From assembly GCA_003640385.1 (NCBI GenBank), contig RCAB01000089.1, forward strand, positions 62,001 through 126,000: DNA of 64,000 nucleotides, read 5' to 3'. The notes beneath the pieces are model-generated. The model was given only the letters and a program-made list of their open reading frames with translations. It was not told where the DNA came from and did not search any database. Shown piece after piece: positions 1 through 12,103 of the stretch; position 1 is the stretch's first letter, and each line of letters opens with the position of its first letter. The stretch is from Setaria digitata (taxonomy: Eukaryota > Nematoda > Chromadorea > Rhabditida > Setariidae). Made by a program: the position numbers and the translations under genes.

Positions 1-488
1 TCGACCAATTTTGCCAACATTATTTTTGTTGGCGAAGTAAGTTTTCAAAATGCCATTTGTCCTTCATTGAAACGAAGCTTCATAACTGTAGTTTACAGCG
101 AAAGAAAAGTCCTTATTCAAAACTACTCCTAAACAAGGTTGATGTCATAGAAACATAGCAGTAATTGCAGTTGATAAGAAGAAAATTTTGCATTTCGTAT
201 GTGTTGATGACGTTCACTTCGATTTTTTCATTGTAGATATCAAAAATAATTCCAAAATAAAGATTTCATGATGTCTGAGTGTATTAAATAAGTTAATGCC
301 AGTGAATGTCATTTAACATTAATGAGATTGATCACTATTCGACATTTGTTTACTAATATTCTTATTGCTTATTTGACCTTATGTTCAATTTAAAGTATAG
401 TCTTTATTGTTGATTCTGGTTCCTGCCGTTTATGACTTTTACAATTTTTTTTTATAAAGATATTAAAACTATGGCTTATTTTACAAAG

Positions 489-2623
489 AGGATTCGATCG
501 TTGGTTTTATTCGGTTTTAGACGTCTAAACTCATTATATGATCCAAAAAATGTGAGTGTTATCCACGCGTCTTATGGCCCGTTATCAATTTTCGATATCA
601 CCACCAGTGAACGACAGCAGTTATTGACACGTGAGAAACCTTCTTACTTTTTTAGTCAGTTGTTTTAAGATTTTTGGGATAGAAGATGTGTGGAAGTTTC
701 CCTTTTTACCATTTTAGCATAACTTTGATTTATAGTCCCATTATATCATTCTTATAAGGATGATGGCTTTATCTTTTCCCGTAATTTTTCAAACTGGCCA
801 TCATTTTTTTTTTTTGTTAACTGCAACGCCTTTGTTCATCGTCTTTATAACTACTCCATATCAAAATTATGATTTTCAGCAGTTGATCCGTACATGTCGT
901 CAACAGCTCGAGTTTTATCCGATGACCCTGGAACTCATGCCCGTACCTTCCTCTTAGACATCACCGAAAAAGTGCAAGTCTTTATTTCCATTTACGTGTT
1001 TATTGTTAATGTAATATGTTGGTGTTTTAAAAAATTTTATGCAATGTGGAATTCTTTTTTCAGACAAACTCTTCTTGGATATTTTGCAAGTAAAGCAGCC
1101 CAACAGCTATTTTTTGATTCAGAAATCGGCAGTTGGGCGTTGATTCTTTCATGTCACCTCACTTTTGTTCCAGATTTTCGTTTGAGATTTTGGTTAAGGA
1201 GAACCTGGTACGTTTGTATTGACCGCAATTAAAATATTGTAATAAGTAATGCAGTTATCGTAAAGCTTGGGTTTAATCTTTAGAGTGCTTTTGGTTAGTG
1301 AATGTAACAGTTTAGTCATGGTATAATTTTTCTAAGGAAACCATTTTTGTGTGCTTGTCCGGAGATGTCCTATCATAGTGTGAGACAGCTGTTACTGACA
1401 GTGGTTGATGAGTTGAACAGACGATTGCAGAGTAGATGGGAGCAAATTGCGATTTCGGAATGTTGTTAGTTTCTTGCTTAACCCATGTTTGCTGCATTCA
1501 GTTTTTTCTTTTAATATTAATGGACTCTTTTTGCCTTTTTTTCTTCTTTTTTGTTGCAAATATAAGTTTGTTTTTGCCTTCTTATTCAATAATTGAAAGA
1601 TTTTTTTTCACCTTAGGGAAACTTATGTTTTATAATTTGTCAATAAAATTAATTTCTGTTTGTTTTGCAGCGGGAGATGACGAATCCTCTCAAGAGCAGC
1701 TTTTAGTTGAACACATGGCTTGTATCTTGACACGGGAATGCGTAGTGTTTCTGCGAGATTTATTCGGTATTTCCGATACAGGTAAAGAATTTATTGGATT
1801 TACGGAGAATTTTATCTTCAGTTTTAGTTCTGAAGAAATTTTTATTCAGAACATGTTTAATATTACTGCTTTTCAAAAGAGTGTTTTACAGGTGACAAGG
1901 TCGAGCAATCATCTTGCATAAAAAACTGCTTTTTGAAAGACGAGGCTTGTTATTCATTCATTGTCTGAAATTCTGACGCCTTTTATTTCCGTACTTTGAT
2001 TGATAAAATTTTTATCGGCATGGTTTCAGCATCAACACTGAAAAAATTATGTGTATATAATTTTTTTACTGTCTTTAAATTTTTTCTGCTCTTATCTTGT
2101 TTATTTTTTTCCTTTTTTTTTAAGTGTTAGATTTAATCAAGAGGACAGTCTCTAATTAGAAGTAATTTTTTCAGGGAACAGTAGGAAAAATTGTTGAATT
2201 TATGTTTTTATGCTTAACTTATCGGGATGCAACTTCAGTCGTTCGAGTAATACCTGTCTGTAGAAATGCTGCCGAAAGTGTTCGTTCCGAAACGTTTTAT
2301 TGTTAATATATTAATCAATTCTGTTCATATAGATAAAAATAAAAATGGAAGATATCTGAATGCTTTTTCTCATCTACAGTATCTGACTGCATCATTTTTT
2401 CAGTTAAGCAAATGCTGCAATGAAAAAATAGCCATTTTCGTACTTGTGCAGAGTATTCAGAGCTTGCGAATTCACGGATCAGACGAATTGGCACTCACCC
2501 ATCTCTTGTCACTCGTTTTTTTAATTTACTCTTCTCTGGTAAATTGCTTTGCTTTTTCTATTTAAAATTTTTTAATATATATAGTAAACATATATATGTT
2601 TACTATATACCTCGTAAGTATAC

Positions 2624-2667
<44 letters not shown>

Positions 2668-3133
2668 TTACGAGGTTGTTACCACCGTGTACACTTTTAT
2701 ATTCTGTTCTTATTAGAAAACAAATATTGATAGTTATTTGTATATTTAGTTTTTGCTCGAAATGTTTGATGCAAAGATAAGAAATTCTTATAAATATTAG
2801 AGAGAATTTGAGATAGTTTTCGTGTCTAGATCCGACTGCTGGAGATTAATAATTTTCGAGAACGGGATGATCATATGATGTTTATATCAACCACTTGCGA
2901 TGGTAATTATGTAACCGACAGTTTTTAAAAATCTTTTTTAGAAGGAGCGATTTCCCATTCTGTCACAAATTTTGCAACAAGTGCCAGGATGCTCGGTAGA
3001 AGACGTACAAAGGTTGGATGGACGAATTGCATCTATGAAGTGCAGTAGAGAATATGTGAATGAAAAAATGAAAAGAGAAATCATGAGAAAGTTACTGCGA
3101 ACTATTATAGCAGTTAGTTTTCAAAATTCATAG
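489..3133 (+). CDS. xpo-5: Exportin-5 (XPO5), 3' part; 5' end lies before the window
   Basis: Importin-beta superfamily exportin that, in other animals, carries pre-miRNA and other structured RNAs out of the nucleus with Ran-GTP. Exons read: 489-630, about 880-977 (possibly running on towards 1232), about 1365-1464, 1671-1891, 2175-2279, 2404-2538 and 2942-3133 (stop). Phases agree at most joins; 978-1364 is unresolved, although VPDFRLR there matches a conserved XPO5 stretch. Recognition rests on ordered matches to the C-terminal third of human XPO5: LNSLYDP, GTHARTFLLD, SSQEQLLVEHM..LTRE, QSLRIHGSDELALTHL, then a last exon with KERFPILSQILQQVPG and a basic helical tail. The first exon start could instead be near 452. 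It would be interesting because C. elegans has no exportin-5. Family call is fairly sure, exact boundaries less so. Confidence 0.72.
2574..2675. repeat. Nested AT palindromes with a (TA)n core, in an exportin-5 intron
   Basis: Two adjacent inverted repeats lie in the intron between 2538 and 2942. The first, about 2574-2609, is a palindrome built on GTAAACATATATATGTTTAC. The second has 13-bp perfect arms, CCTCGTAAGTATA at 2610-2622 and its complement at 2663-2675, around about 40 bp of alternating TA. Both can form cruciforms or RNA hairpins. Slippage-prone DNA is the simplest explanation; a small MITE-like element is possible. Confidence 0.8.
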
Positions 3134-4251
3134 CGCAAGCTCCATTCTTCGTTATGTTGAAGTTAAATAAGGCTATTATATTCCATGATGCCTAACTGCT
3201 TTTTGATGCTTATATTCTTACTTGCAAAGTGTCGCAATTCTCATTTCTACTAATCATCTTCACTGATCACTTACTTCACTGAGGGAATAATAAACTGCTT
3301 AAAGATGAAGGGAAAGAATTTTTCAGAGCTTCAGTCAGATAAGATGATTTTTCTTTCGGTTAGGTATAAAAAATTTGAAGAATCACATAAATAACATAAC
3401 ACTGGTTCTAAATGTATTCCTCAGTACATTTGTTTAGATCCTATTTTAGTGTATTTCAGACTTCAGTCGGTGAGCAGCACAGAAGACCAGTGTATCTCCG
3501 TCCACTCCCTCCTATTTCGAAGCACAAGGCAAGCGCTGAAGAAAACTTTGCAGATTTGAGTCTTATATTTGGTGAAATCTGATCTTTTTTATTTCGTTCA
3601 AAATGCACTTCTAAATGAAATTTTTGTTGCGGACATGTAATTGTACATTCTACTTATAGTAGTCGACGAGGACTTTCGAAATATCTACACTATCCCAATA
3701 ACTTTGCTTGCTTTAATAGACTATTCTGTGCAAACAGCTAATATTTCGTCGCTGCGTCACTAGTATACCTGGACGGTTTACTTAGTGTTCGTTTTTACCG
3801 TATCTGATATTTTTAAAACATTTCCACTACCTTAAGATTTATTCTAAACATTCTGAAATGCAAATGAATAAGAAAGTTGGGGTACTTTTCTGCAAAAATT
3901 TATTTCGCTACGATAACTGACTCATGGTTTTGCTTTGTTTCTGCTATAAATCATTCTAGAAAATACCGAATTTGATTTTACAATGGTGTATACATGATAG
4001 TTCAGCTTAATATGGTTGGTTAGCTGTGATTGATGTTATCCGGGCAATAATTAGAGAAGCTAACCAATCTCTTTTCATCCCGATCATTACATCCCACAGA
4101 TGCTGGCTTGCAGTTTCATAAAATTTAATGTGAGAATTATGTAGAAATAATTTTCATGGAACCCGATGGATTTACTCATCAGATATTTTGAGTTGTTTCG
4201 ATGAAATGTATATTTATTTAAGGAATAAGGTGGAGGCAATGCAAACATAAA
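3134..4251. other. Intergenic, no gene seen
   Basis: Non-coding space between two convergent genes, exportin-5 (+) and the unrecognised minus-strand gene. I see no open frame with family resemblance, no RNA gene and no repeat beyond AT-rich sequence. It presumably holds the 3' UTRs and polyadenylation signals of both neighbours. Confidence 0.5.
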
Positions 4252-5171
4252 TTAGGAATTTTTTGGTAACTTATTCACGACAGCTTGGAGACTTTGTTTA
4301 CACCGTGAGATGGCTTTTTCCATGTCAATATTTGGCTTTATGAAAGCAGTAACTGAAGTGTGATGCAGATTCTGCATGTCCCACCACTTTTCTATCTCCA
4401 TCATAACATATAACAGGAGATGTTGGAAGTTTCGATGACAGGATGATGTGGTCTTCGGAGACTCCAATTCAGCTATCATGAAATTTAGCGAATTAAGAGC
4501 TTTCTCAATTTGTTGCCAATGTTCGAATAATTTCCTAACAACAGCGTCGATTTCAAGCTCGATTCGTACAATCAGTCGTAATTGCCAATGAGATAAATGT
4601 ATCATTAGCGATGTATAACTCGGCATCTGAAAGCTGAAAGTTATAGGTGCCAGATACATGTCTTGTGCATTCCATTTGAAAGATTCAGCAGCAGTAGTTT
4701 GTAGCGATGCTTTTTAACGTGAAAATAGGTAGGACAGAGCAAATTAGAAGTGTAAGCGCTCAGAAGCAATACATTTAATAAATTCACCATTAAAATTGTA
4801 AATGATCAAGATGTCACGTATTTCCTATCATATTTTTACAATTAGAAATTGCAGTCACTAAGTTAAACTAAGAGAACTTCTCTCTTACTTCGCAATTAGG
4901 ACAAATGACACTAAAGTTTCGTCTCAAATATTGCCTTTTTCGTGGCTTCCAGTTGTGCACTAAGATTTTCCCACTTATCGGCCAGATCGATTATATCACT
5001 GACACATTTCTCGATTTTACAAACTTCACTAAGACATTCCATCTCCATCCTGTTTCTGTGTCCTCTTCTGGTACCACCGTACTGCTGTATTACTGGCAAA
5101 CACGAAGGTGAAGCCTCCAGGTCTCCTGGAAGTAAATTTCTGAGATGATGAAGCACGGTCAACAAAGCCAT
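4252..5171 (-). CDS. Hypothetical helical protein, about two exons
   Basis: Not recognised. Two minus-strand frames look coding. The upstream one (5171 down to about 4911) starts at an ATG with an in-frame stop just before it, begins MALLTVLHHLRNLL, and has an amphipathic helix (IEKCVSDIIDLADKWENL) likely to form a coiled coil. The downstream one (about 4705 to the stop at 4252) is rich in helix-forming residues, with HWQQIEKALNSLNFMIAELE and a final helix ending VVNKLPKNS. The join is not settled: the acceptor near 4705 is poor and phases do not obviously agree. Together they give a protein of roughly 230 residues with no signal peptide or membrane segment. It lies about 0.8 kb downstream of cab-1 on the same strand, so the two could share a transcript, but nothing shows this. 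It resembles small coiled-coil complex subunits in style only. Confidence 0.4.
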
Positions 5172-5990
5172 ATGTCAGGACCCATTACTGGTTAGCATTG
5201 TCTAGCGTACGATGAAGCAATACAAACTGAGCCGTGGTGAAACTTGACGTAGCAGTTTTGTTATCGAGTGGTTGAAACTAAAACTGTTCTGGGACTCATG
5301 TTGTGATCCCAGCAGTGTTCTCTTCCCGTGATCAAAACATGCAGCAGTATGTTGACGACGAGTTATCTTTCCGAAGACTATTCAATTGTTCCAGTCAGTT
5401 TGATTTTAAAGCTGAAGATAACCAACCTTCAGTACCTTGCTAGATAAGTGTCAAGACATCTTACAGGGAGGAAAAAGATTTATTTTATTAAGCTGCGAAC
5501 AGAGGGCGTAAGCAATTATCTACTGCCATCTTGCTGTCAGATAATGGATGTCTGTGTCTTCACTCATTATTTCTTTGCTTTTAGGTAGCGTTCCTTATGT
5601 AGAGAGGTCACTTCAGAGTTGTGATTAACATTTAGCAGCATAATTGACAAGCTAGGATAAATATCCATGAATTAACCACAAATAAATTAATAATCCATTC
5701 CACACTCTTATAAACATGGATTTCATTACATTGACAATGCGTATGAAGTCTCTTGTAGGTAAATTACTTATTACGAAATAAAGTTGGTTTAAATAACCGA
5801 TGATTCAATGGCTTAGAAATGCATAGAATAGTTCCCCGAGGAAATATTGTAAAACATACACCTAAATCAAGGCTTCTGGAAGTCATCGTTTTTTAAACCG
5901 TCTAAGAAAAGTAGGAATAGAGTTTTCAAATTTAGTGTGCATCTCAAAGTTATACACAAATATGGTTCATTTGACAAGCTACTGATCACT
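5172..5990. other. Spacer between cab-1 and the downstream minus-strand gene
   Basis: About 0.8 kb with no convincing frame. It holds the 3' UTR of cab-1 and, if the downstream gene is trans-spliced, its leader acceptor. No repeat or RNA gene seen. Confidence 0.45.
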
Positions 5991-8057
5991 TCAGCTTCTT
6001 GAGATGAAATTTGGATTTTGCACTTCGATATCACCGGTTGGTGCTAAACCAGGGCATTCATATACCGAAAAATTGTTCTCGTCATCAGATGTTTCGCTAC
6101 TTTCATAAGCATCCGGAATGGTTACTGCTCCATTTTCACCTGATATTATCTTCTGTTTTGCCTGCTGATAGTGATGTAGTTGTGCCTGGAATTTTCAGCA
6201 TAACGAAAGCTTAACTGACCGAAGGATGAAATGAAAATAGTGTATATTCCAAAATGCAAGAACTGATGGCCCGTCATCATCTTAAGGAAACACCGGAATC
6301 CTATTTTATTTTCCTTTAGCTAATATCCCACTTTTGGTTTCATGTGTTTGTTCACATTATTTGACTACAATTATTACTAATATTTCACTCAGGCCTTATT
6401 TCTTTTTTCTGTAGAGTTGAGAACTGTGAAGAAGAATGAGAAGAAATTCCAAATGTAGAGACGTATCAAGTATGTGAACGCATCTTTCTGATTTTGAAAT
6501 GACCACATTCACTGATTAGAATTAGTGAATAAGACAGTCGCGAATTCTTCTCAAAACTAATGAATGCATTCTAAAATAAACTGTCATACTTTATATGCCA
6601 GTCCTTCATCACCACTACCCTTCTTCTTTTTGGTTTTACCAGGACCAGTCGGTGCGTATGTAAAGTCACAGCTGTTAGTGGGAGTTTTTTGAGATCGAAC
6701 TCTGAAATCCCACTGATTAAATTAAGGTAAACGAAAAGGAGAATATCGATAAAACAAAATGTAAATTATTAATCCATTGCTTGTGATTCAAAGTAAGCCT
6801 CACTCACTTGAAATAATAGTAGCTGCCAGTAGCGACCCCAGCTGCCATAGCTAACATGCATGTTGTTGCTACAGCTGAAAATACAGCAGTTCCAGTACTT
6901 CTATCAAACAAATTTAGCAAGCTAATGTTTCGCTGGATGTGCAGAAGACGGCTAAGTGCCAGATCGCTGAAGCACTCCAGCGCTGACTGGTGTACCGGAG
7001 TACTTAGTGACTGACCTAAGACTGATTGCCGGATGCAACCAATTCTTAAACAGCTAGCTCATCAGACGAAGCAAGAGGTTGCTGCGTTCGTTTGGTGTAT
7101 CATAGGCAGGTTCCGAATGAATCAAAGATGAAATATCCTGGTCTTGAAAATTGACTGGTTTTTTAATAGCATTATTAAAATGAGAAGCTCACATTACCTA
7201 GGGACAGGAAATTACCGACGTGAAGCATTGGTTTTAAATTAGCCTGTTGCACCGTTTGTTCAACCTCTACCCGTTTCTTCATCGTTTCCCTGTGCTTCAT
7301 CTGATTTGAAACCTTCGGTTCAACGAATCCCACATATTCACTTTGTCCTTTTTTCTGCGCTATTATCAGTTCTGTGTTTGTTCTTTTCATTGCGTTTTTT
7401 GCATTTCTAGTGTCGATATCATACACATCGTTACTTTCTGGCTCGCCATATTCACTGTATTCAATGTATGCTGGAAGTTTTTATGTACATACATTCGATG
7501 AACTTCAGATGATGACACTTATTGAAAAGTCTTCGTAATAAGCTATTTAGCCAGCTTTAATGATCACCCTGGAGTTTGTCAAAGTTAGGAAAAGTGATGT
7601 TAGCTTATCCGAAAACGAATACAAGAATTCCAGCACTATTTTTACGCAAAGAAAACAACTTGGCACTGTGTACATCATTAATATTTCGCATTTTTTTGTT
7701 TGCTCTTAAAAATGACTATCCTATTTGATTGACTGTCAATATTATTTCGAATGATTAATTACTTCTTTTGACAATGGTATATAAAGGACAGAACAAATAG
7801 AAAAAGCAATTTTTCAATTAAATCTAACTAACGAGGCTGTTGTCTACTTCTAGCGAATTTACTGGCATGAGTGAGTGAATCCACTAAATTTGCTATTTTC
7901 TGCTGATCGTTGTCATTCTGGAGCAGTTGCGGTCCATTCTCTGAAAGATGGGAATTGTAGATAAAAGGAATTGTTCTTTCTTTCTCGAAATAACTGCTTA
8001 ACTTTTTTAAATGTGGGGGAAGTTGATCCAAAAAACTGACTGGTGGTTTAAGGCTAT
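5991..8057 (-). CDS. cab-1: CAB-1 / NPDC1 family single-pass membrane protein, 5' end not located
   Basis: Neuronal NPDC1 family; C. elegans CAB-1 binds the RAB-3 exchange factor AEX-3 and acts in synaptic signalling. Five exons join in phase: 8057-7848, 7470-7198, 6874-6808, 6701-6590 and 6185-5991. Order of parts: a hydrophilic extracellular region rich in acid and Gln, a hydrophobic membrane segment (TTCMLAMAAGVATG) followed by YYYFK, then the conserved cytoplasmic tail with CDFTYAPTGPGK, a lysine run, GDEGLAYK, AQLHHYQQAKQKI and, near the end, VYECPGLAPTGDIEVQNP. The last is the NPDC1 signature (ECPGLAPTGEMEV in mammals) and fixes the family. The frame from 6701 also reads to a stop at 6586, but the GTATGA donor at the end of LAYK and the fit of the next exon favour splicing. 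The exon at 8057 begins mid-codon, so at least one upstream exon is missing; a candidate is at 11237-11349 but its phase does not join directly. Confidence 0.8.
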
Positions 8058-8103
8058 CTGAAAGAGATGTACCATGTTTCCATGTTTCGATTTTTTTGAA
8101 CAT

Positions 8104-8157
8104 TATATATATATAAAGGACATTATATATATATATAATGTCCTTTATATATATATA
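8104..8157. repeat. 54-bp near-perfect AT palindrome
   Basis: A palindrome centred at 8130/8131: an (AT)n stretch, AAAGGACATT, an (AT)n centre, AATGTCCTTT and (AT)n again. The non-AT hexamers AGGACA/TGTCCT on each side show this is a real inverted repeat and not just a dinucleotide run. It lies just upstream of the first confirmed cab-1 exon, so probably in an intron. Confidence 0.85.
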
Positions 8158-8189
8158 TTTATATTTATATATATATATAATATAGGTAC

Positions 8190-11100
8190 CAAAAGTGCTA
8201 GCTGTCACTGTTTTGAGAATTCACATAAAGTTCGAATAATTCTATCTCGTGAAGCACCTAATTAAAATACGGAACCTGACGTCAACAGTACTACTCATCA
8301 GAAATTTTTGTGTCAAGTTAGGCTCATTTTATAAGGGTACACAACTTGTCTATCCAAAATATAAAATTAGAAGTACTATTGATCTTTGTTCTCGCTGAAA
8401 CCCATTGTTATTCATCTAATGAGATAAGGAAATGGGATTTCTTTTTCTAAAATACTGCTTCATGAGCTGTTCAAGAATCAGTAAAATTTGAAAAAAAAAA
8501 TGATATAACCGCAGGAAACAACTGGTAGAGTAGATAAGGTATGATGACTGCAAGCAGTAAAGTTATCTTGTCAGTATATTTGTAATCAAATCAAATCTCT
8601 TTGATCACTTGTCTAGTAATCGTAGTAGCACGTTTAAACAAGGAAGTAAATTAAATGCACTTTGATATTCATTTTTCGCGAATTGATGGGAGCATTTGAC
8701 TGACTTCCCTCACTCCTCTGTTTCAGAACTTACAGCGACAATCTGTTGTGATTACTGAGTAAATCATATCTCTTGTTCCACAGAAAGGGATTTTTCTTTC
8801 TTTCTTCTAAGGAAAAAACCCTTTTTACACAACATGAGAATTTAAAAAAGAAACAGAGCATCTGAATGATTTAAAGGTATTTAAAGGAGATGTATTGAGT
8901 CTGTTAAAAAGACACTCAGGAGAACGTTCTGAGAAGGCACAACTGAAAGATGAATTAACTTAATCACTTCTCACATTCGGTTAATTTTCAAAAGAGTCCG
9001 TTAAGTTTAGCATTTACTTTCTCTCGTATTTAACTAATTAAATGCGAGGTCACATTGATCATAGTTATTTGTGGCTTGCAACTTTAATAATTTAAGTGAA
9101 TCACTAATATTAAGTAATATATTTAATCGTCGGTTTCGTTTAGGCCTGTAACTATCTATTATGAGATATCAGATTTTGATACTCATAAAATATATTCTCC
9201 ACCTGCATATTAATCAGAGACTTGGATAAAGGCCTTATCATCTCTACAAAACGTTAATCATATCGCTTAGTGATAATTCCACAGTTCATGAAGCATCACT
9301 CTTCGCTGGCAAATTTTTCTTAAGCGGAAAAATGACCCTACTTATACAGTTGATGCAGAAGCTGTTATACCAATCATGTGTAAGTAGTCATTTCCCTCTG
9401 CTAGGACATGAATTTCGAATTGAAGCTTTGTGCTGATCAGGAAATAATACAACTTTTCTTTTAATAAACGGGTGGGACAGAAAAAACATGAACTTCCCAC
9501 ACATGTTACATCCCATATGCATTTTTTTTTCGTCATATTTGCCTCATGTCTCTCTGTTCTTAACTTGAAAAGTCTAATTATAATTTGTTTAGTAGAGACA
9601 TGCTTCAAACAAACCAAAAAGTCTACATTTTTACTGAGCTTAATTTTCACTGTTAATACAGTTTTAGTCGAAACGAAAAGAATCCCCTAATCTCTTTTAC
9701 TTTGCTGGTTATTGTTCTAAAAGATCCTAAATTATCTTTGGATTTGTTTTTACTTCTAACCAATGTTTAGTATTTTCTCACAAGTCCGTAGACTTAAAAC
9801 AACAGAACGAGACAAGAAAAATAGATGGAACACAATGCGACCAGCGGTCCGTAATAGATATTAATTTCTCGCAAGAAATTGATTCTTTTAAAATATTGAA
9901 ATTAATCCCTGAGTAAATGCGCAAATCATCCAACTATCGCTGACCGATCACATAAAAACACAGAACCTGATTATGCAAGTGCTGTAATTTTTCTGTTCGC
10001 GATTGTAAAAATTTGTAAAGGATGATTTATATTTGTATTCGTCACATAATTGAAATTTAGAAATCAGAAATGGTAAGAATTTGTTACTGTATTGTAATCA
10101 AATGTTAGCAGATTTTTTAGTGGATTTCAACTTTTTTTCGAAAGATAACCGCAGAACTAGCGAAATATTTATGAACTTACAGGAATTTCCTATTCCAGAA
10201 TTGGAACTTTCCCTTTATGACTGAAGTAGCTTTGAGTAAAAGAAAAGGTCTAAATTTTTTTTATACGACAAAATCAGAAGATATGATACTCTAAAGATAA
10301 AATTGGCACTACTCGGGAAAATGTTATAGTACAGTTTCCACAGATATAATTTTTTAAGAAATAAAAATAAAGTCCTGGTTTAAAACATATAATTGCAATA
10401 CTGTCAAATGTGGAAATGAAAACAGTTTAGAACACTGATGTTTTAGCGGATAAAAATACTCCTCAAATACGAAACATAAGGATGAAAGCAACAGACGTTA
10501 CAACTTTTCACATATTTTGTTTGCATCGATTAAAAGGCTAACGGAAACACTTGGTTCATTCATAAATTTTAAAATCTTTGCCTGATTTTTTTGAAACCTT
10601 AATAAAATATTAGACCTTAAAAAAAACTTTTCCTCAGGAAAGCAAGAAGAATAGCACTTGTAAGGCACTTTTCGATCTTCTGCTAAACAACATGATTCCA
10701 AGAGAAACTTCTAAACAAGTAATTCATCATTTGTAATCAGAATAAGGCCCAACAATATTTTATTAGTTTTGTCGCCTTCGTTTGCCAGTTTAGAATCATG
10801 GAAGGAAGTAAGACTCATTCATAATCGTTCTTCTTTCTTCCTTTATATACTTTTCTTTGCTGTTTAGCATTTCGAAAAATATATAATTAGAGTTAATCTT
10901 TATAATCTATTCCAAAGATCATAATGATAGGACTTTTGATGGTATTATCACTGTAAAGTGTTATCACAGCTGTTAAGATCTTCAGTAATCTTCAGATTGG
11001 CATTCCTATTCTTGTTTATTTCAAAAAAGATATTTAAAAAATATCTCTAAAAATTTCATCTTACTTTCTCTATATACCTATATACTTTTGAAACTAAGAA

Positions 11101-11236
11101 TTGTTTGGAGAAGAAACTGTAATTTGAACAGAAAGAGTCTAATTAGACTGACAAGCATAAGTGGGCCAAGTTGACATGTGCTGCAGCAGGCACTGTTGGC
11201 CAAAGCATTGTATTACAGAGAATGACTGCAACTTAC
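8190..11236. other. About 3 kb without a recognisable gene; possible cab-1 intron
   Basis: Neither strand gives a frame with family resemblance or good splice context. Frames of about 100 codons at 9342-9650 and 67 codons at 10498-10701 (minus) show no domain. The stretch lies between the first confirmed cab-1 exon and the candidate first exon at 11237-11349, so a long intron is the simplest reading, with at least one further exon hidden in it if that model is right. Confidence 0.4.
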
Positions 11237-11349
11237 CGGTGCCAAAATATGAAGCGTGCGAGTAAGAGAGGAGCGAAGAGAGCAGAGCGGACAGGAGCGG
11301 CGACCACATCAGGCCCACTCTTCAAGCCGACTGCGTAGGCCCGAGCCAT
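11237..11349 (-). CDS. Possible first coding exon in a GC-rich island (unassigned; perhaps cab-1)
   Basis: The 250 bp around 11230-11480 are much richer in G+C than anything nearby. On the minus strand an ATG at 11349 opens a 37-codon frame beginning MARAYAVGLKSGPDVVAAP, with a hydrophobic stretch (APLLLARFIFW) that could act as part of a signal or anchor, ending at a consensus donor CACCG|GTAAGT at 11237/11236. That start, frame and donor together suggest a 5' exon with its promoter to the right. The nearest downstream gene on this strand is cab-1, 3 kb away, but this exon ends with two bases of a codon whereas the cab-1 exon at 8057 needs one, so an extra exon would be required. It could also be non-coding 5' UTR or promoter DNA. 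Confidence 0.3.
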
Positions 11350-11621
11350 TGTGAGCACACTCGCCTTCTATCGATCCGTGGGACTGAAGCCTCTCGTGCT
11401 TTCCACGTCATCGGCTATCTGCCCTGAAACGCACTTCGGTGACCGAGGTTGATGTTGCAAATATTACTGCTTCTCGTCCTCAATGTCTATTTGAGTGTCA
11501 CGCTACTCGCGTCATGTCGTGTCACGCAGTTTCTACGTGAAGTTCGATTCATTGCGATATCTCTTGCTATGAAATGTACTTAAAGCACATTGCCGAACAG
11601 AAGAGCTGTTAATCGACGCTT

Positions 11622-11700
11622 AATTAGCTGATAAAGCTATTTAATCTACATTCAATTAGCGGATAAGGCTAATTTAATCCACATTAATTATCGCTTATTC
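11622..11700. repeat. Imperfect 32-bp tandem repeat, about 2.5 units
   Basis: Units at 11622-11653 and 11654-11685 share AATTAGC.GATAA.GCT followed by TTTAATC.ACATT, and a partial third unit follows to about 11700. The units differ at several positions, so the array is old. It lies 270 bp upstream of the candidate minus-strand exon at 11349. Confidence 0.6.
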
Positions 11701-12103
11701 ACCGAATCTAATTCTCTTTGCCTTTAATCGAACAAGCTCTCTACTTACTTGTCTTGTCCATTGCTGTCTCCTTTCCCTCGTGTTTAATGGAATCTTTTTA
11801 CATCAACGATAACAGTATGCTTTCTGATACGTCCACTAAGTAGTCTATTTACTTTGGATCCACATCACTGTTATCATTCATAGAGCCAAAGCAAATGCTT
11901 GGCAAGGACTTTTGAGAGAAAACAAAATAAAATAGTGAAATGAACAATTCGCGGCAATTCTCAAACTTCGTTGCAAAAAAGTTCTTCAAAACTGAATTGG
12001 TAGGATTAAGTGACAAAAAAATTTTAAACTCTCGAGTGATAGAATTGTAATAGTTTTATAATTTTAATCCTCTGATAAGTATGAAATGCTTATTTATAAA
12101 TGG

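Noticed and set aside
10498..10701. Cysteine-containing minus-strand frame as a cab-1 extracellular exon
   Set aside because: Its cysteines drew attention, but no acceptor/donor pair gives a phase that joins cab-1.
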